Assembly: GCF_020520425.1 (NCBI RefSeq)
Contig: NC_079488.1
Coordinates: 90,129,285-90,193,284 of the forward strand
Reading direction: 5' to 3'
Source of the DNA: Spinacia oleracea
Lineage: Eukaryota > Streptophyta > Magnoliopsida > Caryophyllales > Amaranthaceae
Length of the DNA: 64,000 nucleotides
Position numbers and translations under genes: made by a program. Shown one piece after another: positions 20,743 through 33,313 of this stretch (positions are counted from its first letter, which is position 1; every line of letters starts with the position of its first letter). Below the pieces are notes generated by a model. It made no database searches. It saw only the letters and a program-made list of their open reading frames with translations, and was not told the DNA's origin.

Positions 20743-23700
20743 TCAGAACTTGGCACACTGGTTAGGTAGGCCTGTAACATGATGAACTGTTACAATTTCT
20801 TGTGCAGTACAGTTGATGACATCCATTCTCAACCTGGCGCCAGCCGACTTCAAGCCCTTGAGAGAAACAGCCTGGTTGAAGAGGTTAAGCGATGGCAATC
20901 TAGAAGCTGAAGGCAACTTACCATTAGGCAAATAGTTTCTGAAGTCATTTGCCAATAAGGGTACCTCAAAATCTGTCTTGTCATGCTTCACAACATTGTC
21001 CTTAGCACTTATGTGAGCTCCAGGTTCCATATGATTTGTTGAAAAGCTAGCTTGATTTGGAAAGTTAGGATACAGACTCACATACCCTCGTAAATACATC
21101 ATGTCAATCAGGAACTTCTTCCATGAAGCTTGCCATCCATTAGTTCTAGACTTAGGAATCTGTACCGGGTTTTTCTTGGGATCCTCAGTAAACCTCATGT
21201 TCATGTAAACATAGAACTCTCTCCAGTGCTTTGGGAAGAAAACAGCGCCCCAACTGCAGGGTAGCTGGTGGAGATAAGGGGTGTTTGGATGAATGCGTTT
21301 AAAGAAGTCTGTTGCATTCCATTTGGGTCTCTCTTTCACAACTTCAACTATTCGAGGTGTGTAAAGAGAAATGGAGGATAGCTCAGGAAATGATACTTGA
21401 GGGTCATAATGGTAGGCTAAGAGTGCATATTTGATCCATAGATAGTAGTAAGGAGAGACTTCGATATCATCTTCGAGTAATAGACCAAAGTCATCATCTG
21501 AAGCAGGGTACCAACTCTCACTCACTGCACGAATAAGTCCTCCTTGAATGATTCTCCTTCTTATAGTCTTTGTCCCATGTGGCCACTCAAATGTGCTCAA
21601 GTGCTTTATTGTTGCCTCATCTACTCTGCTGTCCACATTGAATGAGATTGGAATATCATCACCCAAATAGTATGCATTACTCAGAGACTTGAGAAGCCTC
21701 GTCAGAGAACGCACACGGTTTTGGGTGATAATGTTGATGGAAATTCTCATCTTGTTCCAATCTGTATCAAAAAGAGTGTACATCTTTTGCTTCAGAATTT
21801 TGATAAAGAACAATCTTACGTGCTTTAACATTAATCTGATACAAGAATTAGAAACTTTAAAGAGAAAAAAGGAAATGACTTACTTGGCAAAGCAGTAGAT
21901 CTTAAATCAGCCATCCAAAGGACCTTGGGCACAGATACTCTAGGTAGAACAACAAGCATAGAACCGTTTTTACCGGTCTCAGACGCCATTTTCAAAGCCT
22001 TTTTCACATCAGAATCAATATCATTAACAACAATTACCACACTGGGGTTGTGAATTTGAATGAGTCCTTTCATGCTAGCGTAAACACTTTGTACTACAGG
22101 TACTTCAGAGTTTGATACCCCTGAAAGTGCACCAACTCCCAGGTCAAATATTTTAAATCTTCTCTCTTTACAAACTGATTTTGGCCAGTTCAAAGCTGCA
22201 GCAGCATCTTCACAAGGACAGTGCTTTCCCCCAGAGACAACAATGTAGGCCTTCTTACCAACAGTAGATCTAAATTTCTCAAGAAGAGGAGAAAGTGCCT
22301 TCACTTCTTCAATGGAGTGTGCATAAAACAACGCGTCAATCTTTTGAGGGTACATTGCTGCCCATTGTGTTACATAACCACTTGAAAGGGCTCTCCACCA
22401 CTGATCATCTCTTACTTGAACAATATCTTTGAAAATAACAGTAGTTTCTGATACATAAGCAAGCCGATGTTCACTATCTCCCCATGTTTCCTTGTCTTTC
22501 GGATCCACTGGAAGCACAAACGAGCCAGCATTCCTATACTTCTGAAGCTGATAACTGCATGCCAACCACAAGGACATTAGACCATTTGACACCAAATAAC
22601 ATGTAAAGATGGAAACATGGAAGGAGGGAATAGTAGGCATGAAAAACAATGGCTTAATTTTCTCATTGCATCCAAGTAGCAAATACTATATATAACAGAT
22701 GTGAAGTTAACAACCCCAATGGTACGCGAATTACCAATCCCAAATGGTAAGCAAATTACCACCTTTAAAGTTCCACGAACAATAAACTATATCCAAACGA
22801 ATCAACAACACAAGCAACATATATAAAAAGGTAAAATAGAAAAAGGAGGCAGCTTGAGCTTAATTCCTACTAGCATATGGAGGACAAATTCAATAATTTT
22901 AAGTTATGGATCAAAACTTAGGTCGAATGCTGAAGCATAAATTGCCAATGTTGGTGGTCATTGACTGATATAATGATCAGATATAGACATAATACAATCC
23001 CTTGATGAAAATAGAAGCAAATTAGAGAAAATAAAATACATCAAAAAACTTAAGTTGCATGAAAGATAAATCAAGAGAAGATCATGTGTACTCGGATATG
23101 AATATAAAGCAGATTGCATATAAATCAATACATAACATAGTTGCATCAAAAACATACTAAGCAGGACAGATAAATCAGGAAAGATCATATGTAAATAGAG
23201 TGTGAAAGCAAAGATGAATGAGTTACCTTAGATGCAGATCTTCACCCGTCATAAAGGTCATAGGATTCTCAATGAAAAGAGTCTTGACAAGCTCGGCAGA
23301 CAAAAACCATGAGCTTGAGAGGAAATCAACCTGCACCACCTTTTCAACAAGGATATCATAAGCTGGATCAGGGAGATAAAGGCCAGCCTCCTTGGATCGA
23401 AACTTTCTATAGCTGGGGAAGGTGAAATCCTTCTGTCTGAAAGGTAGAATCCTCCCTATGCTACCTAGAACTGAATTCTTGTACTTTTCTGTGCCTGCAA
23501 CATGAGACAGAATCTGAAGCATTTTCTTCCCTGGTATCATGTCATCATCAACGATATATACAAGGTCGGCTTCTGTTTGCAAAGCCATTTGAAACCTTCC
23601 ATAGTATTTGAAATCATAGTTTGAACTCACAAAACTAATCCTGCTATCATTGTAGCTTTGGACAATTCTTCTTAATAACAGCTCATTTGGGCTCCCAAAT

Positions 23701-24320
23701 GCGAGAACCCAAACATGGTGGAAGGGTAGAGTTTGCTGCAGCAAAGAATCCAGCTGCGCACAAAGAGTTTTCCTTTTGAAATGGTTTAGAATAACTGTAA
23801 CTTTTGGTCTGTTTTTCAAATCCCACTTTGACGGCATTGCCATTAGTTGCTCAAGAGTCTCAATGCCAACATTCTTGCTTTGAAAATCCAACAACTCATC
23901 ATAAAGCTCTCTCTTTAACTTGATCATTTGAACATCGTTGGATTTCTTCTGCATAAAATCAATCTTTTCCTGCTCACAGACTTCAGCTGGTTGCATTTCA
24001 GTAGCTACAAAATTAGATACTTCTTGATAGTGGCTCACAATGTTGGGTTGGATGATATAGTCTTTCCATTGCTTTGCAAATTGAGTTGCCCATGAGAAGT
24101 CTGGTTTTGTCCGTAGATCAACTGATGGACTCATGTAATACAAAAGAAACGTTGCATAAATTGCAAACGCGAATTGTAGGCAAGTCAGTGTTGTTACTAA
24201 CCGAGTTGACCCACTCTTATGATGTTTCACCTTCCCCTTTCCTCCTACATAATCACTTAACATCCCTTCAAGGTAATCTCCGCTTTTAGCATTAGTACTC
24301 GGATTCTTGTAAATACCCAT
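20743..24320 (-). CDS. glycosyltransferase-like type II membrane protein, three exons
   Basis: Exons are 23227-24320, 21884-22554 and 20743-21761, joined with GT-AG borders (AAG/GTAACT, GCAG/TTATC, CAA/GTAAGT, ACAG/ATTGG) and consistent phases, giving about 927 residues. A single membrane segment lies at about 41-63 (LVTTLTCLQFAFAIYATFLL) after a short basic N-terminus, as in Golgi type II enzymes. The first GT-A-like region (about 172-365) has VTVILNHFKRKTL and an acidic DDD at 258-260, then GEDLHLS across the exon 1-2 join. The second (about 589-800) begins ISINIITQNRVRSL and has LLLEDDIEVS (EDD near 685-687). I recall uncharacterised plant homologues such as Arabidopsis At5g12260. Donor and acceptor sugars are unknown. 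An acceptor TCTGCAG near 24350 hints at an intron in the 5' leader. Confidence 0.9.
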
Positions 24321-25499
24321 CTTTTATATTTCTTAAAACAACTTCTAAGCACCTGCAGACCCCAAAAAACACAAACTTTAATTTGATCACATTCAATATC
24401 AGGCAACTTTGATCACATTCCATATCAAGCAACTTTAGTCACATTCAATATCAAGTTATGTTTTGGAATATGAATTTATCAATAGGTACAACCGGCCAAA
24501 GTACATAAAAAACGAGAATACACAATTCTTTGTACCTTAGTTTCAACTGTACTGATATCGTGCTGCTGTAGCTGTTACTCCTGCAATAGCTGCACTTTAA
24601 TCATTGACAGCAACAGAAACAGAACACCGGTATGAGCCTTGAATAAGGGTTTCAACCAAGTTACACTTTGCAGCGAGGAAGAAATAATACTGGTAACACA
24701 AAAAGGAGTAAGTTAATAGAAAAAAGTGTTAATTGTGTGATATTTTCATATGAATTGCAACAGAAAGTGTGCAAACTAGTTTATATATAATTGTGAAAAT
24801 TGCTCTTGCAAGCAATATGCAGCATTCATGAGAAATGTATCCTAGATCACATGGGTCTAAACACCTACTCATCTCTAATTATTAATTACATAAAAAACTT
24901 GTTAAGAAAATCGAGCTATGCTTTATAATCACTACTTCTCATACATTATCCCACTCAATCTTACTAATATAAAGCCAGTTTTGCTGCCTTAAAATTGGGC
25001 TAATCCTGCGTTTTGGCATAGACTCTACCTTTATTATTAATTGTTCTTCCTTACAGTTCTTGTATATTTCTTCTAGTTCAAAAAATTAAATTAATGCATA
25101 CTCCAACTATTAGCACACAGAATCATTTTTTATAAAAAAAAGAAAAAGTGATGAGCATTTTTTGTGTACGTAAAAGCACCGTGCAAGCTTAATTAGTTAA
25201 AGCCTTAGGACGGTACTTAAACTTGAGAATGAAACTCATCTTCATCATCACCCTTGTAGCTCTCTCAGACACGCAAAAACATACAAACTCCTCCCTCTCA
25301 AGGCTCAACGACATTTTTTTAAAAAAAAAAAAAAAAATTCAAACCTCTTGTCAGGCCAAAGTAATTTCTCCTACATCTCAAAAAAAAAAAAAAAAAAAAA
25401 AAAGGCCACATTTTCGTTTTAAAATAATATGCCATTTTCTAAATATATAAACTTATATTTGAAATTTCTATTATTATGATTAATAATACTCTTAAGGCC
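24321..25499. other. 5' leader and promoter region of the glycosyltransferase-like gene
   Basis: On the minus strand a possible leader intron runs from about 24536 (AAG/GTACAAAG) to about 24354 (CTGCAG). Farther out are A-runs at 25320-25337 and 25380-25403 and short frames without motifs. No other gene is seen. Confidence 0.4.
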
Positions 25500-25756
25500 T
25501 AGAGCTGATCAACGCTGGCCCGGCCCGAAAATTATCGGGTTTTGGACAGCCTTTTTCGGCCCGGTTTTCGGGCCCGTTTTTAGAAAATTGCGGGCTTTGG
25601 GCAACGCAAAATAACAATTTTAGTTATAAAATTGACCCGGCCCGAAAATGGCGGGTTTTGGGCACAAAAAATCGGCCCGAAGTTTGGTCCGACCCGATAT
25701 AATGGGCAGATTTTTATGCCCTTGGCCCGACCCGGCCCGCCTTTTAATCAGGTCTA
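25500..25756. mobile_element. hAT-type MITE, GC-rich word family (copy 4)
   Basis: The ends are TAGAGCTGATCAACGCTGGC and, inverted, TAGACCTGATTAAAAGGCGG. Perfect 8-bp duplications TTAAGGCC flank it (25492-25499 and 25757-25764). The interior repeats GGCCCG and CGGGTTTTGG words. Its sequence is the reverse of the copy at 15765-16070 (for example TTTTAGTTATAAA and GGGCAACG motifs occur inverted there). Confidence 0.9.
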
Positions 25757-25989
25757 TTAAGGCCTCATTCTAAATGAAAAAAATACTCCATACCACCACG
25801 TTGATGGGTAAAATACGTAAAAATATATAAATAGTCTTACACAAAGTAATAATTTTGATGTTCTAGGTGAATTTCTATAAAAATGACAACAAATACCACC
25901 TATCCTTATATTGATGGACACAGAGAATAAAAATCAAAATTCTAGCACGGTCACTGTGTTCCCGAGTACACCTGAGTTTAATAATGCTA

Positions 25990-26267
25990 CATCCTCCCTA
26001 ATTTTTTTAGGAGTTATACTTACTACTCTCGACCGTATTTTTTTAGAAATTATAATTCCACTTTTGTTAACTTTTACTACCACTCACCAATCGTTTAAGC
26101 GTTCTTACTTTCCTATTGGTCTACTTAAATTATAAAGAATTCTACTTTTGGTAACATTTACATCTCACTTGCTTCATTCCTATTCCTTTGTTGTCAACTA
26201 ACTATTCACATTATTATCGTATCGAATTCAACTATGATTTCTTAAACCTAAAAAAATGTGGAGGGAG
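25990..26267. mobile_element. diverged Stowaway-type MITE
   Basis: The left end CATCCTCCCTAATTTTTTTA and the inverted right end CTCCCTCCACATTTTTTTAG match partly, with TA on both sides. Confidence 0.5.
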
Positions 26268-26917
26268 TATTCTCGCTACTCATTTTGGAGATGAAAGGAA
26301 TAACATTAAGCTCTTCAAAATTCAAATTAGTCAAACCCTACTTCCCGAGACCAAGATTCAAGTGATCATGTCGATGATACAAAGAATAAAACCAAGAATT
26401 AAATAAAATAAATGAACAAATTCTGTAAATGTATGAAAAAGGACAAGTCAAAGAAGTATAATTACCTTAGATAATAAGAAAAATTATATAATGAAATAAC
26501 GTTGGGACACGAAGATTTGAGGTTCCTTGTTGTTCAATAAAGGAAGCCAAAGAATAACCTAGAATTTACACCACCAAAAATCAAAGCTTAACTTACAAAT
26601 TAGGAAACGTAAAATTGCAAAGATTGTATGAAAAAGCCAGATATTTATATATATACAAGTATATGTTAATTATTTAGGTAGTTATAGTTGACTTTTATTT
26701 GCAAGTTCAGATTTGTATTAACATAAATGGTTGCAAATATGAGTGTTAATGTCATTCTGCCCAACTCAACTTTGGTCAACCTTGAATGTGCAATAAACCC
26801 ATTCACCCTTGATCACAAAATTCTTCCTCCCCCTTTTTTTTTCTTTTTGGGTAAACAAATGTAGCTTTAACTAACTTTGCATGTGTACGGACTCATTTAA
26901 ATCATTGCACTAAAATA

Positions 26918-27152
26918 CTCCATCCGGTTTGAAATAATGAAGACAGTTCACCTTTTTCACGCTTGTCAATGTAAATTTTTGGACAATAATATCTCTAATT
27001 TTGTATTCGTAAAAATTATAAAAAGTTGATATTTCAAACAAAACTCCACATGACTATATTTTTCCTTACCCATAAATCACAAATAATGTCAAATTGAAAT
27101 TTGTGAAAAGTGTCAAATGTCAAAGTGTCCCTATTATTTTGAAACGGATGAA
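26918..27152. mobile_element. Stowaway-type MITE
   Basis: Left end CTCCATCCGGTTTGAAATAA and inverted right end TTCATCCGTTTCAAAATAAT, with TA flanks. The next stretch (27244-27385) repeats its internal text (CACGCTTGCCAATGTA) and looks like a truncated relative. Confidence 0.7.
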
Positions 27153-27389
27153 TACATAATATTATTATCGAGTTGACCAAAAGCATAATGTATAAAGATA
27201 TGCCTAGATGAAAATAACCAAGAGAAAGATGGGCAAAAAATTACACCGTACCCCCCTATTTTAAGTTATTTGGCCCATTTTGACTGGACACGCTTGCCAA
27301 TGTATATCTTTGACCACTAATATCTTTAACTACATATTAGAAAAATTTGTAAAATGTTAATTCTTTGAAAACGACGTTACTAGTGTAAT

Positions 27390-28610
27390 GTGACGACGAC
27401 GGGACATGCGTTATGCTACATTACTACTCTGGATTGATTTTAATGCAAAGATATTACTAAACAGATGTCAAAACAATGATTTAGGTTAATTCAAGGTGCT
27501 TAGAAATAAACCTGTTTGTCCAAGAGTTATCTGATTTAGGTAAAGTAATATAACAGATTAAAGTGAACAGATTTATATGGTGGTGAAAGCTGTAAAATAT
27601 AGATTCAGGTTACAGTATAGCGTAGGCTATACTGCGGTTCTCAAGAACACCTACCACTTGATTTTGCTAACTTTCCGTTTGGCCTTCGAAATTTGCGATG
27701 ACTAACTGACTGTGGGACGAGATTCTTCTAGAGTTTTTGTATGTTTTAGGCTTAAGGATTGGGTTAAGACTTCGGCAGCACTTCGACGGTATTCGGACTG
27801 ATACAGGCGGTCGTGCGGGCAGGGTTTGCTTAACATAGTGTAAATGCGGCAGACAACACGAATAAGGGACAGAGAGAAGCTTCGGTTAATACTCAAGTTT
27901 AGGGTTTTAGGCTAGGAATGTGTGTTATTTTCCAGAATTTAGAGCCCCTATTTATAGTAAAATAGGCCAGAATAAGATAGAATTGAGAAATGTGAGTTTT
28001 CTGCTGAGATGTGTGCAGCGCTAGAAATTTCCAACGCTTGGATCAGAAGCACTGTGATTTTCTAACGCTTCACATGTCAGTGCCAGATGTGTTTATTTAC
28101 AGCTGGATTAAAACTTTATCTTGTGTGATTGTGTGAGAACCAAATCGCAGCGCTGAAAAATAATGGCGCTTTGGGTTTGTGCGCTGGAAATATTGTGGCG
28201 CGTACGTTCCAGCGCTAGAATTTTTTAGCGATGGTGTTTTACTTCACTTTTCCACTTTTACCCGGTTTTTTCCCGAATCTCACTCACGGTTTTATCTTTT
28301 AGAATACGGGTTGGGATGCAACTCTTATCCTTTATCCAATGATAAATCGTAATGCGATTTAAATACTTGGATATTTATCTTATACGGTTACTATTCTGGG
28401 CAGCATTCAGGCATAGCAGTTACTATAAACAGCAGTTTCTACAATTGGAAGTATGGTTTACGGAATTATCAGTCAGTCATGGATCGTTCGTCGCATACTT
28501 AGGAAAGCTTAGTCAAGCGGTGTTTGGTTTCATCATCGAACACACCGTATTAGGCTTAGGGACAAATGTAGGCGTCTACACATACAAGGGTAAATCTTCC
28601 CAAACATAGG
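27390..28610 (+). repeat. possible LTR of a decayed retrotransposon
   Basis: The segment has a TATTTATAG box near 27950 and ends GGCGTCTACACA near 28582, an ending I associate with plant gypsy-type LTRs. A gag-like remnant begins soon after. The middle (28015-28240) repeats GCGCTAGAA/GCGCTGGAA words. The left border is unknown. Confidence 0.3.
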
Positions 28611-28619
28611 AAGTTCATG

Positions 28620-29720
28620 TTGTGGAAATTAGTGCTCTAAAAGGGTCAAGTGATGGATAAAAGATAGAAAGTTCAACCCTTTAGGGACAACTCTGACTGC
28701 CACCTACAAGGGACTACACTGCCAAGGTAAGTTGTTCCCACTCGGACCAATGCCTGATCCTGAAATCAAATCCCGGTTCTAGAACGAGGATGCCTGCTGC
28801 AACTTCCATAAGGGCAACGACCATGACACTGAAAACTGCTAGCACTTGCGGACCACCATTCAGGATATGATAGAGGACGAACTCATTCCTCTACCAAATA
28901 TTGGAGAGCCAAGTAGCAACAGAAACCCTTTGGGATCATGTTGCATTTCTGAACCGGGACTAAAGATTTTCTATGACTGTAATATGCTGAACAACGAATA
29001 ACCAAACCAGCATGCCCTAGGGCTACTGTTCGGGTTAGTCAAGAGAGAAGCTGAAATAATGACCCTAACCCTGCAAGGTGAAGAGTTCGATCCCACCCGG
29101 CTAATAACCCCGTTGTATGCATCAACATACAACATTGAGTGCAACTGGCGCAAAACATTCGAATAGATCGACGCCCAAGGGATAAAGTTCAAAGTGTCCA
29201 CTGAAGAAGGCCTATTATTCGATTAATCCAAATCTGAATCTGAACTTGGATCTGGAACCCCTGTTAGTGTTGAGCCTGTAGTTAACTTTGGGTCCAACTT
29301 ATTTCCTAGCATAAATCCGGAGAATTCCACTCCCCCTTTTTGTATTTCTTAACGATTTCAATAAGATGAACAACATGTATGAGTATATGCCATCTAAATA
29401 TGATAGCCAATCTGAATGCTTTAAGAACGATAAATAAGAATCAAAAAAAGAAAAAAAAAAAGAAGAGGATCCATCTCAGGTCCAACAAATGGGGGCTCAC
29501 TCAGTCCACCTAAACGATTTCTGAAAGATATAATACACCAACAAATGAAGGCTCACTCGGTACTTTGAGCTTGGGTTCCTGAACCTTAATTGAGGCCAAG
29601 TAAGGATTAGTATAAATACCCAAGAGGCAAAGGAAAACAAACCCTAAATTCAGTTTTTCCTCCCACCTAATTTTCTCCCCCTCTCTCCTTCCTAATTTAT
29701 CACCTCTTTTCGTTGAACTT
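28620..29720 (+). pseudogene. decayed Ty3/gypsy-type gag remnant
   Basis: At about 28789-28890 one frame reads DACCNFHKGNDHDTENC, then after a stop LRTTIQDMIEDELIP. This follows the CxFHxxxGHxTExCxxLxxxIxxLI pattern of plant gypsy gag proteins. Stops interrupt it at several points up to about 29225. Farther on, two CAACAAATGxxGGCTCACTC blocks (29486 and 29540) and TATAAATACCC near 29612 look like a 3' LTR start. Nothing here is functional. Confidence 0.4.
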
Positions 29721-29921
29721 ATGTTTGACCTTATTCCACCTACATGCGGCCGTTTTTAGCCAAAAGTTCCTTATTCAAAGTTATAGATCTGGAAAAGTTA
29801 TTGAATTTTGTTTCTAAAAATTGTAATCATTAGGTTTCACCTAACAATTTGATGAAGTAATATAAAATAGATCAATAACAAAGTTAACGTTTGAAATTGT
29901 TTTTCAATGCCGAAGACAAAA

Positions 29922-31574
29922 TCTACATTATATAAGTGAAGAGTTAAGGTTGTTTTCTAAAACCACTTTTGGTGTCCCCTTAGAATAGTCCATTACACCC
30001 TTGATAATTGAAAAATAAATTATTAAAATAAAAAAAATAAAAAAACAGAAAGACTTACCATATAAATATTAAATGCCTTAATTTACGATTTTTGGTTAAA
30101 ATAAAATAAAATTGACAAGACTGTTACTGATACTCCATTGCACTGTTTATCTTATTTTATTAATCAACTTCATCATCTTCACTCATTAACTATCACCCAC
30201 ATAGGCACCATGAAACCAACGTAAAATAACAATATTGTCATACTAATTCACATTACTTTTTTCAATATCAAATGTTGTGTAAACTATAAATAATAAATTA
30301 TCATATTAAAAGATTACTTAAATTAGCAAAACGTAAAAAAAAAAAAAAACAAATAAGAACTTATAGAAAAATTAGACGCATGTCACGCAACCTTAAGTTT
30401 ATGCGTTTAAAAATTACTATAGAGTAATTAAGTTTTAAGAACACAGAGTACAATATCATGAATTTAGTTTTTCAAAATCAACATTAATGTTTCTTGAAAA
30501 CTATAATCCTCCATTGTTGTTGTTTGAAACACCAATAAACTTATAATGAAAAGACGAAATTAACCCTTAAATATTTTTTAAATGTATTTTATTTTTAATT
30601 TTCTAATTATGAAAATAAAATAAATAAATCTTCTGGGTTTTTCTTTTTAAAGTAACTTTCAAAGAAATAAAAGAAATATTCCGTTAAAAAAAATAAAAAA
30701 AAAATATTTCTTAATTTCGGCAATTCAATACAGTTAGTTATGCTTTCCAATTTTTTAAAAAATGGAATGTGATTAACTTTTACAATTTATTAGAATTGAA
30801 TATTTTTACTGCAAATAAGGAGTAGAAGATATTACATGTTAATTTTTTTTAATACTTACCCCCACATATTTTTTTACTATTTAAAAGTTGAAAGATTTCG
30901 GAAATTAAAAGATAATCTAGACTGTAAAAACTCATTATTCTTTTCTGTTATTTACTTTCTTTGGATTGTAACCCTCATTTGAATCCCAAAGAAAAAACTC
31001 ATTATTCTTTTACATAAATACAAGAAAATTACATATCACCATATAAATTGCACAAATTCTTATTTATAAGTAGTGTATATTGTACGCCGGAATAAAAAGT
31101 TCACTCAAAATACTTAAAAGTTACCTTTATATTTAATAAACCTAAAATATTGATTTATCAATGTAGGTTTACATGCATTCTAAAATTCACGCACGCATCG
31201 CGTAAAGATGGTCATGGGTCGGGCTTCGAGCCGAGCCCAAGGGCCTAACCGGGTCGGGACCAATCTAGGCCACATTGTATCGTGTCGGCCCGGGCCGGGC
31301 CGAAAAGTTCAAAACAAGGCCCAGGCCCGGCCCGAGCCCACGGGCTTTCGTGCCGGGTCGGGTCGGCCCGGCGTGCCTAAGACTAATTTAAAAAATTTAA
31401 CGTGCTTTGTCGTGCCGGGTCGAGTCTTCTCGAGTCTTGTCGTGCTTTTCCCAAAAAATTAAAGCTCAGGCCCGGCACACGACTTTGTGCCCGTGCCGGA
31501 CCGAGTTTTTTTCGTGACGGGCTTCGGACCGGCCCGACCCAGCCATCTTTAACATCGCGTGCATAAAATACTAG
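29922..31574 (+). mobile_element. Helitron, non-autonomous, with a hAT MITE in its 3' hairpin
   Basis: The 5' end is TCTACATTATATAAGTGAAG, preceded by A. The 3' end is CTAG followed by T, so it sits in an AT target without duplication, as Helitrons do. About eight bases before CTAG is a hairpin arm GCGTGC; its partner GCACGC lies on the other side of the MITE at 31203-31551. Without the MITE the end reads GCACGCATCGCGTGC, then ATAAAATACTAG. The interior is AT-rich and has no Rep/helicase. Confidence 0.65.
31203..31551. mobile_element. hAT-type MITE, GC-rich word family (copy 5)
   Basis: The ends are TAAAGATGGTCA and, inverted, TAAAGATGGCTG, as in the copy at 16700-17049. The flanks are GCATCGCG (31195-31202) and ACATCGCG (31552-31559), an 8-bp duplication with one change. 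The 349-bp interior is close to that of copy 3 (CCTAACCGGG, AAAGTTCAAAACAAGGCC). Confidence 0.88.
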
Positions 31575-31792
31575 TATCAATATAAAAGAGTGATCGAGTT
31601 GGTGCATCAATGACTAATAAAAAGATAGACGAATTTACGATTGATATGTTGTTTGTCCCAAAAAATTATACGTAATTTTTCTTGGTACGAAAAAATTGTT
31701 ACTCCACAGCCCATCTCTAAATTACTTGATTTGCCACAGATAAAAATTCCAGGGTTCTTCTCTTTACCTTAAACAATGATGTCTACTTGGTA

Positions 31793-32403
31793 CTACCTCC
31801 GTTTTAAAATGTTTTTTACAATTTTTCTTTTTAGACTGTTTTATAATGGTTTTTACATTGTGCTTTATACTATTTTTGAACATGCAAACTTACTATCATA
31901 TCCTTCTTATTCCATAATATTTACTCTTCCTTCAACTTTTCATTCAATTTCTCTTCCTTTATTCATTATTTTTCTTATAAATATTCATCTACTCCCTCCG
32001 TCCCAGAATAGTTGTTACACTTACCTTTGCACAAAGTTTTAGGTGATAAGTGGTTGTTTAGTTATCAATTATTATTTTATTGAAAAAGTAGATGTGATAG
32101 GAGTTAGTGGAGTATTTTTTTAATTGAATGAGAGAGGGTGTGGGGACATAAATAAAATTTAGTGGGAAGAGAGAGACAATATAATAATTGTGGGGTCATT
32201 CCTAATTTAGAGGTGTAACAACTAATCTGGGACGGACGAAAAGGGAAAGTGTAACAACTAATCTGGGACGGAAGGGAGTATCTTACTTTATTCATATTTT
32301 ATTATATTGACTTACATTTTTACACACTTTTCAAACTGTATTATAATAATTGCCTTGTGCAAATAATAAATGTAAAGATTATTTTAAAACGGAAATTGAA
32401 TAG
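31793..32403. mobile_element. Stowaway-type MITE carrying another MITE
   Basis: TACTACCTCCGTTTTAAAAT at the left pairs with ATTTTAAAACGGAAATTGAA near 32378-32398 at the right. The right border is only approximate. A second Stowaway lies inside (31992-32278). Confidence 0.5.
31992..32278. mobile_element. Stowaway-type MITE nested in another
   Basis: The ends are CTCCCTCCGTCCCAGAATAG and, inverted, CTCCCTTCCGTCCCAGATTA, with TA flanks. The right terminal text GTGTAACAACTAATCTGGGA occurs twice in a row, so the end was duplicated. Confidence 0.75.
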
Positions 32404-33313
32404 ATAGGACTGCTCTCTTTGCTAATGGCATCCACATAAGCAGAAAGGGAATAGTGGAAGTTAAACATCCAATTGGTAAATAAAAATCCATAACCATGAA
32501 CATTTGAAATCAAAGAATATAAAAAAGACCTTGAATTCAATAATGTGCCTAATATATACGACTATGACTGTACTATGATATGTACCTACCAAACACCCAG
32601 CTTAATGTAATTGAATTATCTTTGTTTTTTATGTACACCCAAGTTTAACTTTCAAGTGCAATACCACCAAATATAGCAATATAGTATATACGTCATTCTA
32701 CTAGATTATCTCCGTGCCTCATCATTTCAAGTTGACTAGTGAATGGCGGCGTGGAGCTAAGGGTTTATAAGGTGGGCAATCACATAGTGGTGTCCCTATA
32801 AGGCTATAATTCAAGGGCCTTAGAGCATGTATATTGGGGGTTTTTGGAGTGCATCTCTAAGTAGCTCTCTAAATAGCTTTTCAATAAGAATTATCTTTTG
32901 GTCAATATTAGGACTCTTGAATTATTCTTAAGGGCTCTTGAGTAACTCTTCATAAAGAGCTACTTCAAGGTAGATCTTGTCCAGAAGCACTCCAAAAGTT
33001 GATTCTTGTTGAAAAGTGGGGAGGAACTTTGAAAAATGGATAATAACTTTAGTTAAAAAGACAATTAATTATGGACCACCAAATGGTAAAAAAGAGATTG
33101 GAGAGCTCACTTGAGAAACCAACCAATGTTGGGTGTTTTTAGGAATGAACTAGTGTTTGCCCTAGGCGATGCCCCGAATTACAACGATGAATACTATATG
33201 AAACATTTTTCTACGCACTATTTACATGTGTTGGTATGCGGGTTTGACTTTTTTTTTTTAATAACTATCCGGAAATCGTTTATTTTATTTGGATTTGGTG
33301 TGTTGTACGTAAT
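32404..33313. other. intergenic DNA, no gene recognised
   Basis: At 32845-33000 the blocks TTTTTGGAGTGC and GCACTCCAAAAG form an inverted pair around repeated AGAGCTAC/TAGCTCT words. This could be a small foldback element, but the ends could not be set. Frames crossing it have no motifs. Confidence 0.35.
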
